A stretch of DNA of 5,022 nucleotides, taken from Desulfovibrio sp. GTDB taxonomy: Bacteria > Desulfobacterota > Desulfovibrionia > Desulfovibrionales > Desulfovibrionaceae. Positions 1 through 5,022 of this stretch are shown one piece after another. A program made the translations under genes and the position numbers. How positions within the stretch are numbered: the first letter of the stretch is position 1; each line of letters opens with the position of its first letter. Under the pieces are notes generated by a model, which saw only the letters and a program-made list of their open reading frames with translations, ran no database searches and was not told where the DNA came from. The stretch covers positions 1 through 5,022 of the forward strand of contig JAISXC010000205.1 in assembly GCA_031270875.1 (NCBI GenBank), written 5' to 3'.

Positions 1-1436
1 CTCAACGTAACGTGCGCGCGCAGCACACGTTCCACGGCGGAAGCGAAATCCTTTTTTTGGACATGAAGACGCTTCACCTGGCACACGGATTTTTCAATTA
101 CGGCTGCGGGCACATCGTAATTCCTTACAAGATTCTGTATCTGTTCTTCAGACAAGGCATTTGCCCTCCGTTGATCCCGAATCACCTGCCGCCAGATTTC
201 TCCGCGTTCTTTTTTGCCCAGATGGTCAAAGTGAATGCTGTATGTGAACCTCCGCAGCACGGCCTGATCAATGTGGCTGACGTGATTGGTTATCCAGATG
301 ACGCGCCTGCCGCGCTCTTCCAGAAAGGCGTTCAACCAGGCCTTGTCTTTGCTGTTTTCGGTGAAACGATTGTTCGTGTCCAGCAGGCGTTCCGCCTCGT
401 CCACAAGAACAAACGCGCCACTGTGTTTTTCCGCGAGGTTCAGACAGGCTTGCAGGGATGTTCGGCGGTCGGCATCATCATCATCCGCACGGCTGACCAC
501 GCTCCAGGCCTTGACCCTGAGCGCATCGGCCAGGCTGTTGGCAAAAGTGGTCTTGCCCGTGCCCGGAGGCCCGTAGAGCAGGATATGGACAGGGTCATCA
601 CCGGTATGTTTCAGTAAAGACACGACATGGTCTATGTCTTCCCGGGAAACACGGAATTTTTCCAACGGAAGTATTTTGCCGTTCAGAGTCTTGTAAAAAA
701 GTCTTCTTTTGTCGGATATTTCATCTTCCATCCAAAACGACAACAATTCATCCCGCAGGCGGAATTGGTCCCTGTCATCGTCAAAGAAGCCGCAGTCACG
801 GGCCTCGGCAATGCAGTTCAGCAAAATTTTGTAGTCAAAATCAAGCATGTGCGCCAATATCCGTCTATTCTGGTATTTGTAAAGATTGAGGTGGTCGTCC
901 ATGTAGTTTTCTACATCGGAAAATGACTGCTGAATAAAAACGAAATCACATAGTTGCAGCAGTGCATCGCTTATGCCGAACATGCTCTTGAGGCGTTTTC
1001 TGGAGGTACGCCAGATCTTGTCGTTTTTTGCGGCATCAACTGCTGCGGCAACGCATTCCCGGCGGAGCACCTCCATAATGACGCCCTTCATCGCGGGATG
1101 TTCGCGCATAAGTTCTTCACATCTGTCATCCTGATGGTATGCAGGACTTTTTATGGCTTCGTTCACCGCCTTTTTGAAGGCGCAGACGGGAAGTTTTTTC
1201 GGCAAGTTTTTAATCTCACCGGAAAGCGACTTCAAAAAAGGCGACAGACCGCCAACAGCCCAGCCGAAACAGGCAAAAAAATTGTCATCCAGCTTAACCC
1301 CCTGTTCTATAAGGCGCAAGAGCCATCCGGCGCACTTGCCTTGGGCATAGCGGGTTTCCGGTGTGATAGAAGATGCTCCTGTTATTATTCCTGTCTCTAT
1401 GGTTGCATTGCCGATTTTGTAGTGTCTGTGTCGCAT
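1..1436 (-). CDS. AAA+ ATPase with uncharacterised N-terminal region (C-terminus cut by window edge)
   Basis: Reading the minus strand from ATG 1436 gives 478 uninterrupted codons to the left edge, so the C-terminus is missing. Seen: Walker A GPPGTGKTT at residues 289-297, Walker B FVLVDEAE at 342-349 (Asp346, Glu347), sensor 1 VIWITN at 379-384, and an arginine-finger-like LRRF at 394-397 after a DQAVLRRF helix, all in the order and spacing of an AAA+ module. Residues 1-280 are mainly charged and helical, with no signal peptide, membrane segment or domain I recognise. The usual G-A/S-R sensor 2 is not obvious; the place where it would fall reads DVPAAVIEKSV. The start is supported by AAAGGAG at 1443-1449, six bases before the ATG, and by the AT-rich spacer upstream. 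The family powers remodelling of proteins or complexes by ATP hydrolysis; substrate and partner cannot be inferred. No membrane segment is seen, so it is probably cytoplasmic. It is AT-richer than the genes on the right, suggesting accessory origin. Confidence 0.9.
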   Translation of the reverse strand, partial: MRHRHYKIGNATIETGIITGASSITPETRYAQGKCAGWLLRLIEQGVKLDDNFFACFGWAVGGLSPFLKSLSGEIKNLPKKLPVCAFKKAVNEAIKSPAYHQDDRCEELMREHPAMKGVIMEVLRRECVAAAVDAAKNDKIWRTSRKRLKSMFGISDALLQLCDFVFIQQSFSDVENYMDDHLNLYKYQNRRILAHMLDFDYKILLNCIAEARDCGFFDDDRDQFRLRDELLSFWMEDEISDKRRLFYKTLNGKILPLEKFRVSREDIDHVVSLLKHTGDDPVHILLYGPPGTGKTTFANSLADALRVKAWSVVSRADDDDADRRTSLQACLNLAEKHSGAFVLVDEAERLLDTNNRFTENSKDKAWLNAFLEERGRRVIWITNHVSHIDQAVLRRFTYSIHFDHLGKKERGEIWRQVIRDQRRANALSEEQIQNLVRNYDVPAAVIEKSVCQVKRLHVQKKDFASAVERVLRAHVTL

Positions 1437-1516
1437 ATTCGGCTCCTTTCATGTTTGATAGAGCCTATAAGAGCATCATTCCAGAAATCGATAGATATAA
1501 AAAAATATTTTCGGCA

Positions 1517-1525
1517 GTTATACCA
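1517..1525 (-). promoter_or_regulatory. Probable extended -10 promoter element of the AAA+ ATPase gene
   Basis: On the minus strand the bases read TGG followed by TATAAC, an extended -10 (TGn plus a five-of-six match to TATAAT). It lies about 80 bases before the ATG at 1436, in the most AT-rich part of the window. No good -35 box is seen at the expected distance, which extended -10 promoters tolerate. Transcription would start near 1510, giving a leader of about 75 bases that carries the AAAGGAG ribosome binding site. In AT-rich DNA such matches also occur by chance, hence the low confidence. Confidence 0.35.
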
Positions 1526-1595
1526 GATAATTATGTGATTTTTGTTTTATACAATCCGCTTTCTTATGGTCACACCCACTCCATTTGTCCAATGA

Positions 1596-1685
1596 AAGCC
1601 ATTTACCCCTAATGAAAGCGCCCCGGATGAAGAGATCACCAACGTCATCCACGAAATCGTCAACGAAATAGCGAAGGGGGCATGA
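1596..1685 (+). pseudogene. 3' remnant of an upstream gene (29 codons plus stop)
   Basis: The frame reads KPFTPNESAPDEEITN and then VIHEIVNEIAKGA before TGA at 1683-1685. It looks coding: an acidic linker followed by a regular amphipathic helix. It has no start codon with a ribosome binding site and is preceded in frame by TGA at 1593-1595. The stop lies two bases before the ATG at 1688 of the next gene, a spacing typical of translationally coupled operon genes. I infer that this is the C-terminal end of a gene whose 5' part was deleted or replaced by the AT-rich segment to the left. The family is not recognisable from so short a stretch. Confidence 0.5.
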
Positions 1686-1687
1686 AC

Positions 1688-2308
1688 ATGAAAAAACTTC
1701 TTCTCATATTGAGTCTGGCTTTGTTCCCGGCGCATGCCCGGGCCGCCGGGGCGGCTACGGCTCCATTCAATCCATGATTACGATGGCGCACATGCGGACC
1801 GTCCAGACCGTCAACGCCAACACCTCGGCGGAAGCGGCCTCCATCCGTTCGGAAATTCTCCCGGCCGCGCGGAACATCATCGGCACGATCAAGAGCGGGA
1901 GCGCGACGATTGTGCGGGCGATCATCAGTCTGAAAGAAAGCAATGCCGCCATGATCAAGGGGCAGGCCGTGGCCGGGGAAGCCATGAAAACTGAGGATCT
2001 GTACGGCAAGGCATCTCAGCCAGCCGGTCTGTGCGGGGCGAATTCCCTTGGGGCCGGTCTGCAACTCAGCGCCCAGGCGGCGGTGCAGGTACGCGGAGCC
2101 ATGCGGCAAAAACAGCTCGCGTATTCCAACAAACCTGACGCCAAGCCGGTGGAATATCTCAACCGCGTTCTGGACGAGGAACACCCGGACGCGGCGGAAG
2201 GCGGATTCCCTGTTTCCCCTTCAGGAAACGCTCACGGAGGAACAGGTTGCCCAGGCGCACGAATCCATCAAGACACTGGGCATATCTCTGGACTTTTATC
2301 ATTGCTAA
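1688..2308 (+). pseudogene. Exported (signal-peptide) protein gene broken by two frameshifts
   Basis: ATG 1688 has GAAGGGGG seven bases upstream and encodes a classic Sec signal peptide: MKK, a hydrophobic LLLILSLALF core, then an A-x-A site (AHA/ARA) near residues 16-19. The frame hits TGA at 1775-1777. The neighbouring frame continues from GGYGSIQSMITMAHMRT at about 1750 to HPDAAE at about 2199, and the signal-peptide frame resumes with ADSLFPLQETLTEEQ to TAA at 2306-2308. One extra G in the run 1748-1751 and one G fewer at 2200-2201 restore a single protein of about 206 residues. The body is helical and Ala/Ser/Thr-rich, with a PAGLCGANSLGAGLQL segment near 2020-2070 and a PVEYLNRVLDEEH segment before the second shift. 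Signal peptide, helical build and tight coupling to the upstream remnant resemble periplasmic accessory proteins of conjugative (type IV) secretion operons; that assignment is weak. The tail GISLDFYHC may be a chance ending after a deletion. Sequencing error is an alternative explanation for the shifts. Confidence 0.65.
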
Positions 2309-2320
2309 GGTGAAACTCCC

Positions 2321-2338
2321 CAAGGGGAAATACCCTTG
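2321..2338. repeat. Small perfect inverted repeat (6-bp arms) beside a TTGACA box
   Basis: CAAGGG (2321-2326) and CCCTTG (2333-2338) are exact reverse complements around the six-base loop GAAATA. No T-run follows on either strand, so this is not a good intrinsic terminator. The right arm overlaps TTGACA at 2336-2341, a perfect -35 hexamer, so an operator over a former promoter is possible. However, no good -10 lies 16-18 bases on; TATAGT at 2349-2354 is only seven bases away. This is a weak element in a gene-poor junction. Confidence 0.3.
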
Positions 2339-2368
2339 ACATGATGCGTATAGTGTGTGTTTTAGCGC

Positions 2369-2524
2369 ATGAACACCCGCGAACTTGCCACAGGTACCGT
2401 GCCCTTGGCTTTGAAATATCAGACCCAGTACGATAAGCGATGAGGGAATCTGGCCGTAATTCTGAATTCACTGAAAGAATTCGCAAGGTTCGCGGAAAAG
2501 ATCGGCAGGCGGCGGAGAACATGA
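2369..2524 (+). pseudogene. Short reading frame interrupted by one in-frame TGA, probable gene remnant
   Basis: From ATG 2369 the frame reads MNTRELATGTVPLALKYQTQ and YDKR, then TGA at 2441-2443, then GNLAVILNSLKEFARFAEKI and GRRRRT to TGA at 2522-2524. Both halves look like helical protein, and the internal TGA is one C-to-T change from CGA (Arg), so a nonsense mutation is the simplest reading. No ribosome binding site precedes the ATG, and TAG codons lie just upstream in frame. The frame is the same as that of the signal peptide and tail of the broken gene at 1688-2308, so this may be that gene's original 3' end, separated by an internal rearrangement. It ends one base before the stop codon of the convergent sua5-type gene. 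I do not recognise a family. Confidence 0.4.
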
Positions 2525-2525
2525 A

Positions 2526-3182
2526 TCAGGCAAACTGGACGCAAAAACCGGCGGCTTCCAGTTCTTCGGCGCTTACCGCGCCCGCGCGGACAAGGCGCAG
2601 GCAAGTTTTGGCCCGCTCCGTCAAGGCGAGCGGTTCGACCAGCGTGGAGGGTAGACCGCCGGCAGGCGGGGTATCGCCTTCAAAAAGGCCCGTTTCCGCG
2701 CCATGTATGTCAAGCTCCCGGATGAGTTCCTCATCCATGTCCTGAAATCGACATACGGGCCGGCGGCCGTGCAGATTGGCGCTGCTGGCCGTCAAGATGC
2801 CGCCGGCCAGGTGCGCCAGTTCAGCGGCCTGCCTGTGCGGGCTTATCCGCACGGCCGTCCTGCCCTTGTCGTTGACCAGAGACGGCGGGAGGGAAGAACG
2901 GGCCGGCAGCAAAACGCTCAGGGGACCGGGCCAGAATCGCTCAAGAAGAGCTTGCGGGGCGCTTTCCAGGCGCGCCGCTTGCGCCGCCTGCCTTCTGTCC
3001 GCGGCCAAAAGCGGCAGCGGCTGCGCCGGGCTCCGTCTTTTGAGCCGGTAGACGCGGGCCACGGCGGCGGCGTTGGAGGCAAGGCAGCCCAGAGCATAAA
3101 ATGTTTCCGTGGGAAAAATGAGAACACCGCCGCGTCGCAGGCATTGCGCGGCATCAGCGGTTGTATGATGGAGACGGGCCAT
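2526..3182 (-). CDS. tsaC: Threonylcarbamoyl-AMP synthase (YrdC/Sua5/TsaC family)
   Basis: The protein has 218 residues from ATG 3182, close to the usual 185-210 of the single-domain YrdC/TsaC form. The family makes threonylcarbamoyl-AMP from threonine, bicarbonate and ATP in the cytoplasm; TsaB/D/E then transfer the group to A37 of ANN-decoding tRNAs (t6A). Seen: GGVLIFPTETFYALGC at 18-33 (the family's N-terminal PTET motif), the basic KRR at 48-50 that replaces KxR, FWPGPLSVLLPA at 83-94, AVRIS at 110-114, SSAN at 133-136 and PSTLVE at 178-183, all in family order. The longer Sua5 C-terminal domain is absent. I chose 3182 because only ten to fifteen residues normally precede the PTET strand, and AGGGG lies ten bases upstream. 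An in-frame ATG at 3254 would add 24 residues lacking family character and reach far into rlmH. The start overlaps that of divergent rlmH, so its promoter must lie within rlmH. Confidence 0.92.
   Translation of the reverse strand: MARLHHTTADAAQCLRRGGVLIFPTETFYALGCLASNAAAVARVYRLKRRSPAQPLPLLAADRRQAAQAARLESAPQALLERFWPGPLSVLLPARSSLPPSLVNDKGRTAVRISPHRQAAELAHLAGGILTASSANLHGRRPVCRFQDMDEELIRELDIHGAETGLFEGDTPPAGGLPSTLVEPLALTERAKTCLRLVRAGAVSAEELEAAGFCVQFA
3073..3102 (+). promoter_or_regulatory. Candidate rlmH promoter inside the tsaC coding region
   Basis: Because rlmH and tsaC start in the same CATG, any rlmH promoter must lie within tsaC. TTGGAG (3073-3078) and TAAAAT (3097-3102, five of six to TATAAT) are 18 bases apart, predicting a start near 3109 and a leader of about 70 bases. 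The local sequence CATAAAATG is unusually AT-rich for this gene. The -35 match is poor, so this is only a candidate. Confidence 0.25.
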
Positions 3183-3648
3183 GACGGGCAAACCCCTGCG
3201 ACTGATCAGCGTGGGCAGACTGAAAAAATCATTCTGGAAAGACGCCGCCGCCAACTACGAGTCACGCATTGAGCGCTGGCGACATCTGGAAAGCATACAG
3301 GTGCGGGAGGCGTACGGGCCGCCGCGGCCGCGCAACAGGCAGGAGGGCCGGAAAATTCTGGAAAATCTGTCTCCCAGGGACATTCCCCTTGTTCTGGATG
3401 AGCGGGGAGAGGGCATTTCCTCCGCCGGCCTTGCCGCCGTTCTGCGAAAAACCGATCAGGAAAGTGCGGGAAATCTGTGTTTCATCATCGGCGGAGCCTA
3501 TGGACTTGACGACGCGGTACACGCCCGCGCGCATCGTCTTTTGCGTCTCTCCGACATGACGTTGCCCCACGAACTGGCCCGCGTTTTTCTGCTGGAGCAG
3601 ATATACAGAGCCGAGTGCATATTGCGCAACATTCCCTATCATCATTAG
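3181..3648 (+). CDS. rlmH: 23S rRNA (pseudouridine1915-N3)-methyltransferase RlmH
   Basis: The protein has 155 residues, the same length as E. coli RlmH. This SPOUT-class enzyme uses S-adenosylmethionine to methylate N3 of pseudouridine 1915 in helix 69 of 23S rRNA, acting on assembled 70S ribosomes as a homodimer in the cytoplasm. Seen: an N-terminal LRLISVGR strand at 6-13, PLVLDERGEGISS near 69-81, the knot's cofactor loop FIIGGAYGLD at 101-110, LSDMTLPHELAR at 123-134 followed by the EQIYRA helix at 139-144, and the characteristic C-terminal PYHH at 152-155. A Y-H ending of this kind is a family hallmark. The ATG at 3181 has TGGAG seven bases upstream and matches the family N-terminus. 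It is divergent from tsaC with overlapping start codons. Downstream there is a terminator about 100 bases on, so it is probably transcribed alone. Confidence 0.96.
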   Translation: MTGKPLRLISVGRLKKSFWKDAAANYESRIERWRHLESIQVREAYGPPRPRNRQEGRKILENLSPRDIPLVLDERGEGISSAGLAAVLRKTDQESAGNLCFIIGGAYGLDDAVHARAHRLLRLSDMTLPHELARVFLLEQIYRAECILRNIPYHH

Positions 3649-3708
3649 CTCCTGAGCAACCTGAATACCCGACAGAAGGAAGTCCAGGCGGCATTGGGTA
3701 GGATATGA
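3649..3708 (+). other. Coding-like 19-codon stretch after the rlmH stop
   Basis: Immediately after the rlmH TAG, the same frame reads LLSNLNTRQKEVQAALGRI and then TGA at 3706-3708. It has the look of the C-terminal helix of a protein, but there is no start codon or ribosome binding site between the TAG and this stretch. RlmH proteins normally end at the Y-H motif, so it is not expected to be an RlmH extension. It may be the end of a lost neighbouring gene, or chance. The remainder of 3649-3750 shows no gene. Confidence 0.25.
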
Positions 3709-3750
3709 ATCATGGCTTGTACTGCGGTATGAGGCCGGTTTTTTCGGCTC

Positions 3751-3775
3751 CCCCGGCAAAGCCGGGGCTTTTGTT
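3751..3775 (+). terminator. Rho-independent terminator downstream of rlmH
   Basis: CCCCGGC (3751-3757), the loop AAA, and the exact complement GCCGGGG (3761-3767) form a seven-base-pair all-GC stem, followed by CTTTTGTT. This is a standard intrinsic terminator on the plus strand and closes the rlmH transcript about 100 bases after its stop. Read on the minus strand, the stem is followed by GAGCCGAAAAAA rather than a U-run, so it should not serve the convergent oligosaccharyltransferase gene equally well. Confidence 0.85.
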
Positions 3776-3800
3776 CGTATTGCCGTCACTAGTGTCGCCT

Positions 3801-5022
3801 TTACAGCACCTCGTATATTCTTGCGAAAACATTGTCATACACCAGCCGGAAGTAGGGAGAAAAACGTCGATCCTGCGGACTTCCCGTCAGCAGTTGCACC
3901 ATGAGCGAATTGTGGAGGGTTTCATCCATAACCAGTTTTTCGCCCGTAACGCGGTTAAAGAAAAAATGTATGTTCCGTCGTTCGGAAAGAAAGGCCTTTT
4001 GCTCTTCCGGGCTCGCGCCTGAGTGCTCTTCAAACCATTCCTGCACATAATCGCGGCGGGTGAGCCCGGTTTCCTCAAAGACGCTGATTGAAGCGGCGTA
4101 AACGGCATTGGGACCGCCCTGAAGATGCACTGCCCCTGTATCCAGTTTGTAGGCCAGGGTCTGGGGCACGATGGAAAGCGCGCCGCCCTCGCCCTGTCGA
4201 GTGATGAAATTCCAATTGCCGAAATTGCTGATCCAGAACCCCAGCCGCAGCATTTCAAAGCTCACCACGATGAATTGACGGCCTTTTTGCTCAATCAGCG
4301 GCGTTTCCGGAGAGCGCAGTTTCTCCATCAGGCTTTGCGCGCCCGCGGCGTCCAGTTTTTCAAAAACATTGCCGGGCGCGTTGTCCGCCTGCGCGGTATG
4401 GCAGATGAGTTGCCGGGCAAAGCGCGTGTTGTCCGTGGCAAAAACCGCCGCCGGCAGATAAAGGGACGGCCCCGCGTGCTGCGCGCCGTCGGCTATGGTA
4501 GCCCGGCGCGCGAAATGGTGGGCCGCGTAGCCCCAGTCCCACCACAGCCAGAGCAGACTGCCGGGAGGCGTTATGCTTTTGGCCCGGGTGAGGGCTTCGG
4601 CATGGCGGCGATTGATCATAGGGCCTTGAGACATCGCCGGAATCATGTCCGCGAAAGGCGCCACAAGCAGCACAACCAGAATGGCCGATGTCAAGGCTCC
4701 GGCACCGGCTCCTCCGGGCGGCTTGCGCAAAAGACGCTGTAAAATCCAGTAGATGGGCAATGTCAAACCAATGGCGACAATGGGCGTGCCGAACATGACC
4801 ATACGGCCGCCGAGCTTTGTGCTGAGAAGCCCCAGGATGGCCAACGGCAGCAGAAAAAGCGCGCCGGGCCGCCTGGCGATAACGACGCAGAAGCCCGACA
4901 GACCGAGCACGGATGCCCAGCCCCAGGGATGGAAGTAGGAAAACAGCGCCGTCAAGCCCAGATCCTGCACTTCCGTGATGGATTGCGCTATGGAAGGGTA
5001 GACAAGCTCAGTCTGCTCTCCG
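3801..5022 (-). CDS. pglB: Oligosaccharyltransferase PglB/STT3-type (C-terminal 406 residues; N-terminus beyond window)
   Basis: The frame is open from the right edge to TAA at 3801-3803. Family role: transfer of a lipid-linked oligosaccharide to Asn in D/E-x-N-x-S/T sequons at the periplasmic face of the inner membrane. Seen, numbering from the first codon in view: IAQSITEVQDL at 11-21, matching the external loop 5 TIxE motif with catalytic Glu17; a LGGRMVMFGTP stretch with Arg73, the conserved arginine before the last helices; hydrophobic membrane segments at about 37-49, 54-67, 76-94 and 110-123; then a soluble periplasmic domain opening with WLWWDWGY at 158-165. WWDWG replaces the usual WWDYG that binds the sequon's Ser/Thr. 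MLRL at 257-260, followed by SNFGNWN, sits where the bacterial MI motif falls. About 300 residues (transmembrane helices 1 to about 9, with the metal-binding first loop) are missing. A GTG at 4970 is internal, not the start. Desulfovibrio PglB homologues are known to be active, consistent with the suggested host. Confidence 0.9.
   Translation of the reverse strand, partial: GEQTELVYPSIAQSITEVQDLGLTALFSYFHPWGWASVLGLSGFCVVIARRPGALFLLPLAILGLLSTKLGGRMVMFGTPIVAIGLTLPIYWILQRLLRKPPGGAGAGALTSAILVVLLVAPFADMIPAMSQGPMINRRHAEALTRAKSITPPGSLLWLWWDWGYAAHHFARRATIADGAQHAGPSLYLPAAVFATDNTRFARQLICHTAQADNAPGNVFEKLDAAGAQSLMEKLRSPETPLIEQKGRQFIVVSFEMLRLGFWISNFGNWNFITRQGEGGALSIVPQTLAYKLDTGAVHLQGGPNAVYAASISVFEETGLTRRDYVQEWFEEHSGASPEEQKAFLSERRNIHFFFNRVTGEKLVMDETLHNSLMVQLLTGSPQDRRFSPYFRLVYDNVFARIYEVL

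Noticed and set aside
12..1538. Plus-strand open frames at 12-617, 627-926 and 954-1538
   Set aside because: They lie antisense to one continuous minus-strand frame with complete AAA+ motifs, and have no family features of their own.
1547..2184. Minus-strand open frames at 1547-1735 and 1660-2184
   Set aside because: They are antisense to the signal-peptide gene and its body, have His/Arg/Gly-rich low-sense composition, and lack ribosome binding sites.
2336..2354. TTGACA...TATAGT as a promoter
   Set aside because: The two boxes are only seven bases apart, far short of the 16-18 needed.
3183..3254. Alternative tsaC start at ATG 3254
   Set aside because: The 24 extra residues have no family character and would overlap rlmH by 74 bases; the ATG at 3182 gives the normal family N-terminus.
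2703..3272. Plus-strand 189-codon open frame
   Set aside because: It is antisense to tsaC, whose motifs are all present; the composition is typical of the complement of a GC-rich gene.
3620..3660. Attachment site at the rlmH 3' end, as used by staphylococcal SCC elements (orfX)
   Set aside because: The 3' end here does not resemble the SCC attachment sequence, and no repeat copy or integrase is seen nearby.
3262..3789. Minus-strand 175-codon open frame
   Set aside because: It is antisense to rlmH, which matches its family end to end.
4125..4742. Plus-strand 205-codon open frame
   Set aside because: It is antisense to the oligosaccharyltransferase gene and has no recognisable motif.
4968..4970. 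GTG at 4968-4970 as the start of the oligosaccharyltransferase gene
   Set aside because: The frame stays open to the window edge, and the residues before the GTG contain the SITE form of the catalytic TIxE loop, so the codon is internal.

Overview
The window looks like a bacterial chromosome segment in which conserved housekeeping genes on the right (about 2526-5022, GC-rich) meet an accessory stretch on the left (about 1-2525, AT-richer in 1-1620 and containing broken genes). A bacterial single-subunit oligosaccharyltransferase (PglB/STT3 type), together with the high GC content, suggests a sulfate-reducing deltaproteobacterium of the Desulfovibrio/Desulfovibrionaceae kind. This is an inference from gene type and style, not from a marker gene.

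Layout, left to right. (1) 1-1436, minus strand: most of an AAA+ ATPase whose C-terminus lies beyond the left edge. Walker A, Walker B, sensor 1 and arginine-finger motifs follow a roughly 280-residue N-terminal region that I do not recognise. (2) About 1437-1595: AT-rich spacer holding the ribosome binding site and a probable promoter of the ATPase gene. (3) 1596-1685, plus: the last 29 codons of a gene that has lost its 5' part. It abuts a signal-peptide-bearing gene (1688-2308, plus) whose frame is broken twice by what look like compensating one-base changes. (4) 2309-2525: a small inverted repeat and a short reading frame interrupted by one TGA, probably more debris of the same kind. The arrangement resembles the remains of an operon for an envelope or conjugation-type secretion system, but no hallmark gene of such a system is in view.

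(5) 2526-3182, minus: a YrdC/Sua5-family threonylcarbamoyl-AMP synthase (tRNA t6A synthesis). (6) 3181-3648, plus: RlmH, the 23S rRNA pseudouridine-1915 methyltransferase. These two translation-related genes diverge from literally overlapping start codons in one CATG, so each promoter must lie inside the other gene. (7) 3649-3800: a short coding-like tail after rlmH, then a clear rho-independent terminator for the plus strand. (8) 3801-5022, minus: the C-terminal 406 residues of a PglB/STT3-type oligosaccharyltransferase, with the catalytic-site SITE (TIxE) motif, a WWDWG variant of the WWDYG signature and the periplasmic C-terminal domain. Its N-terminal membrane half lies beyond the right edge.

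I found no tRNA, rRNA, CRISPR array, complete insertion sequence or convincing attachment site. The most notable points are the twice-shifted secreted-protein gene, the shared start codons of sua5 and rlmH, the uncharacterised AAA+ ATPase, and the WWDWG variant.
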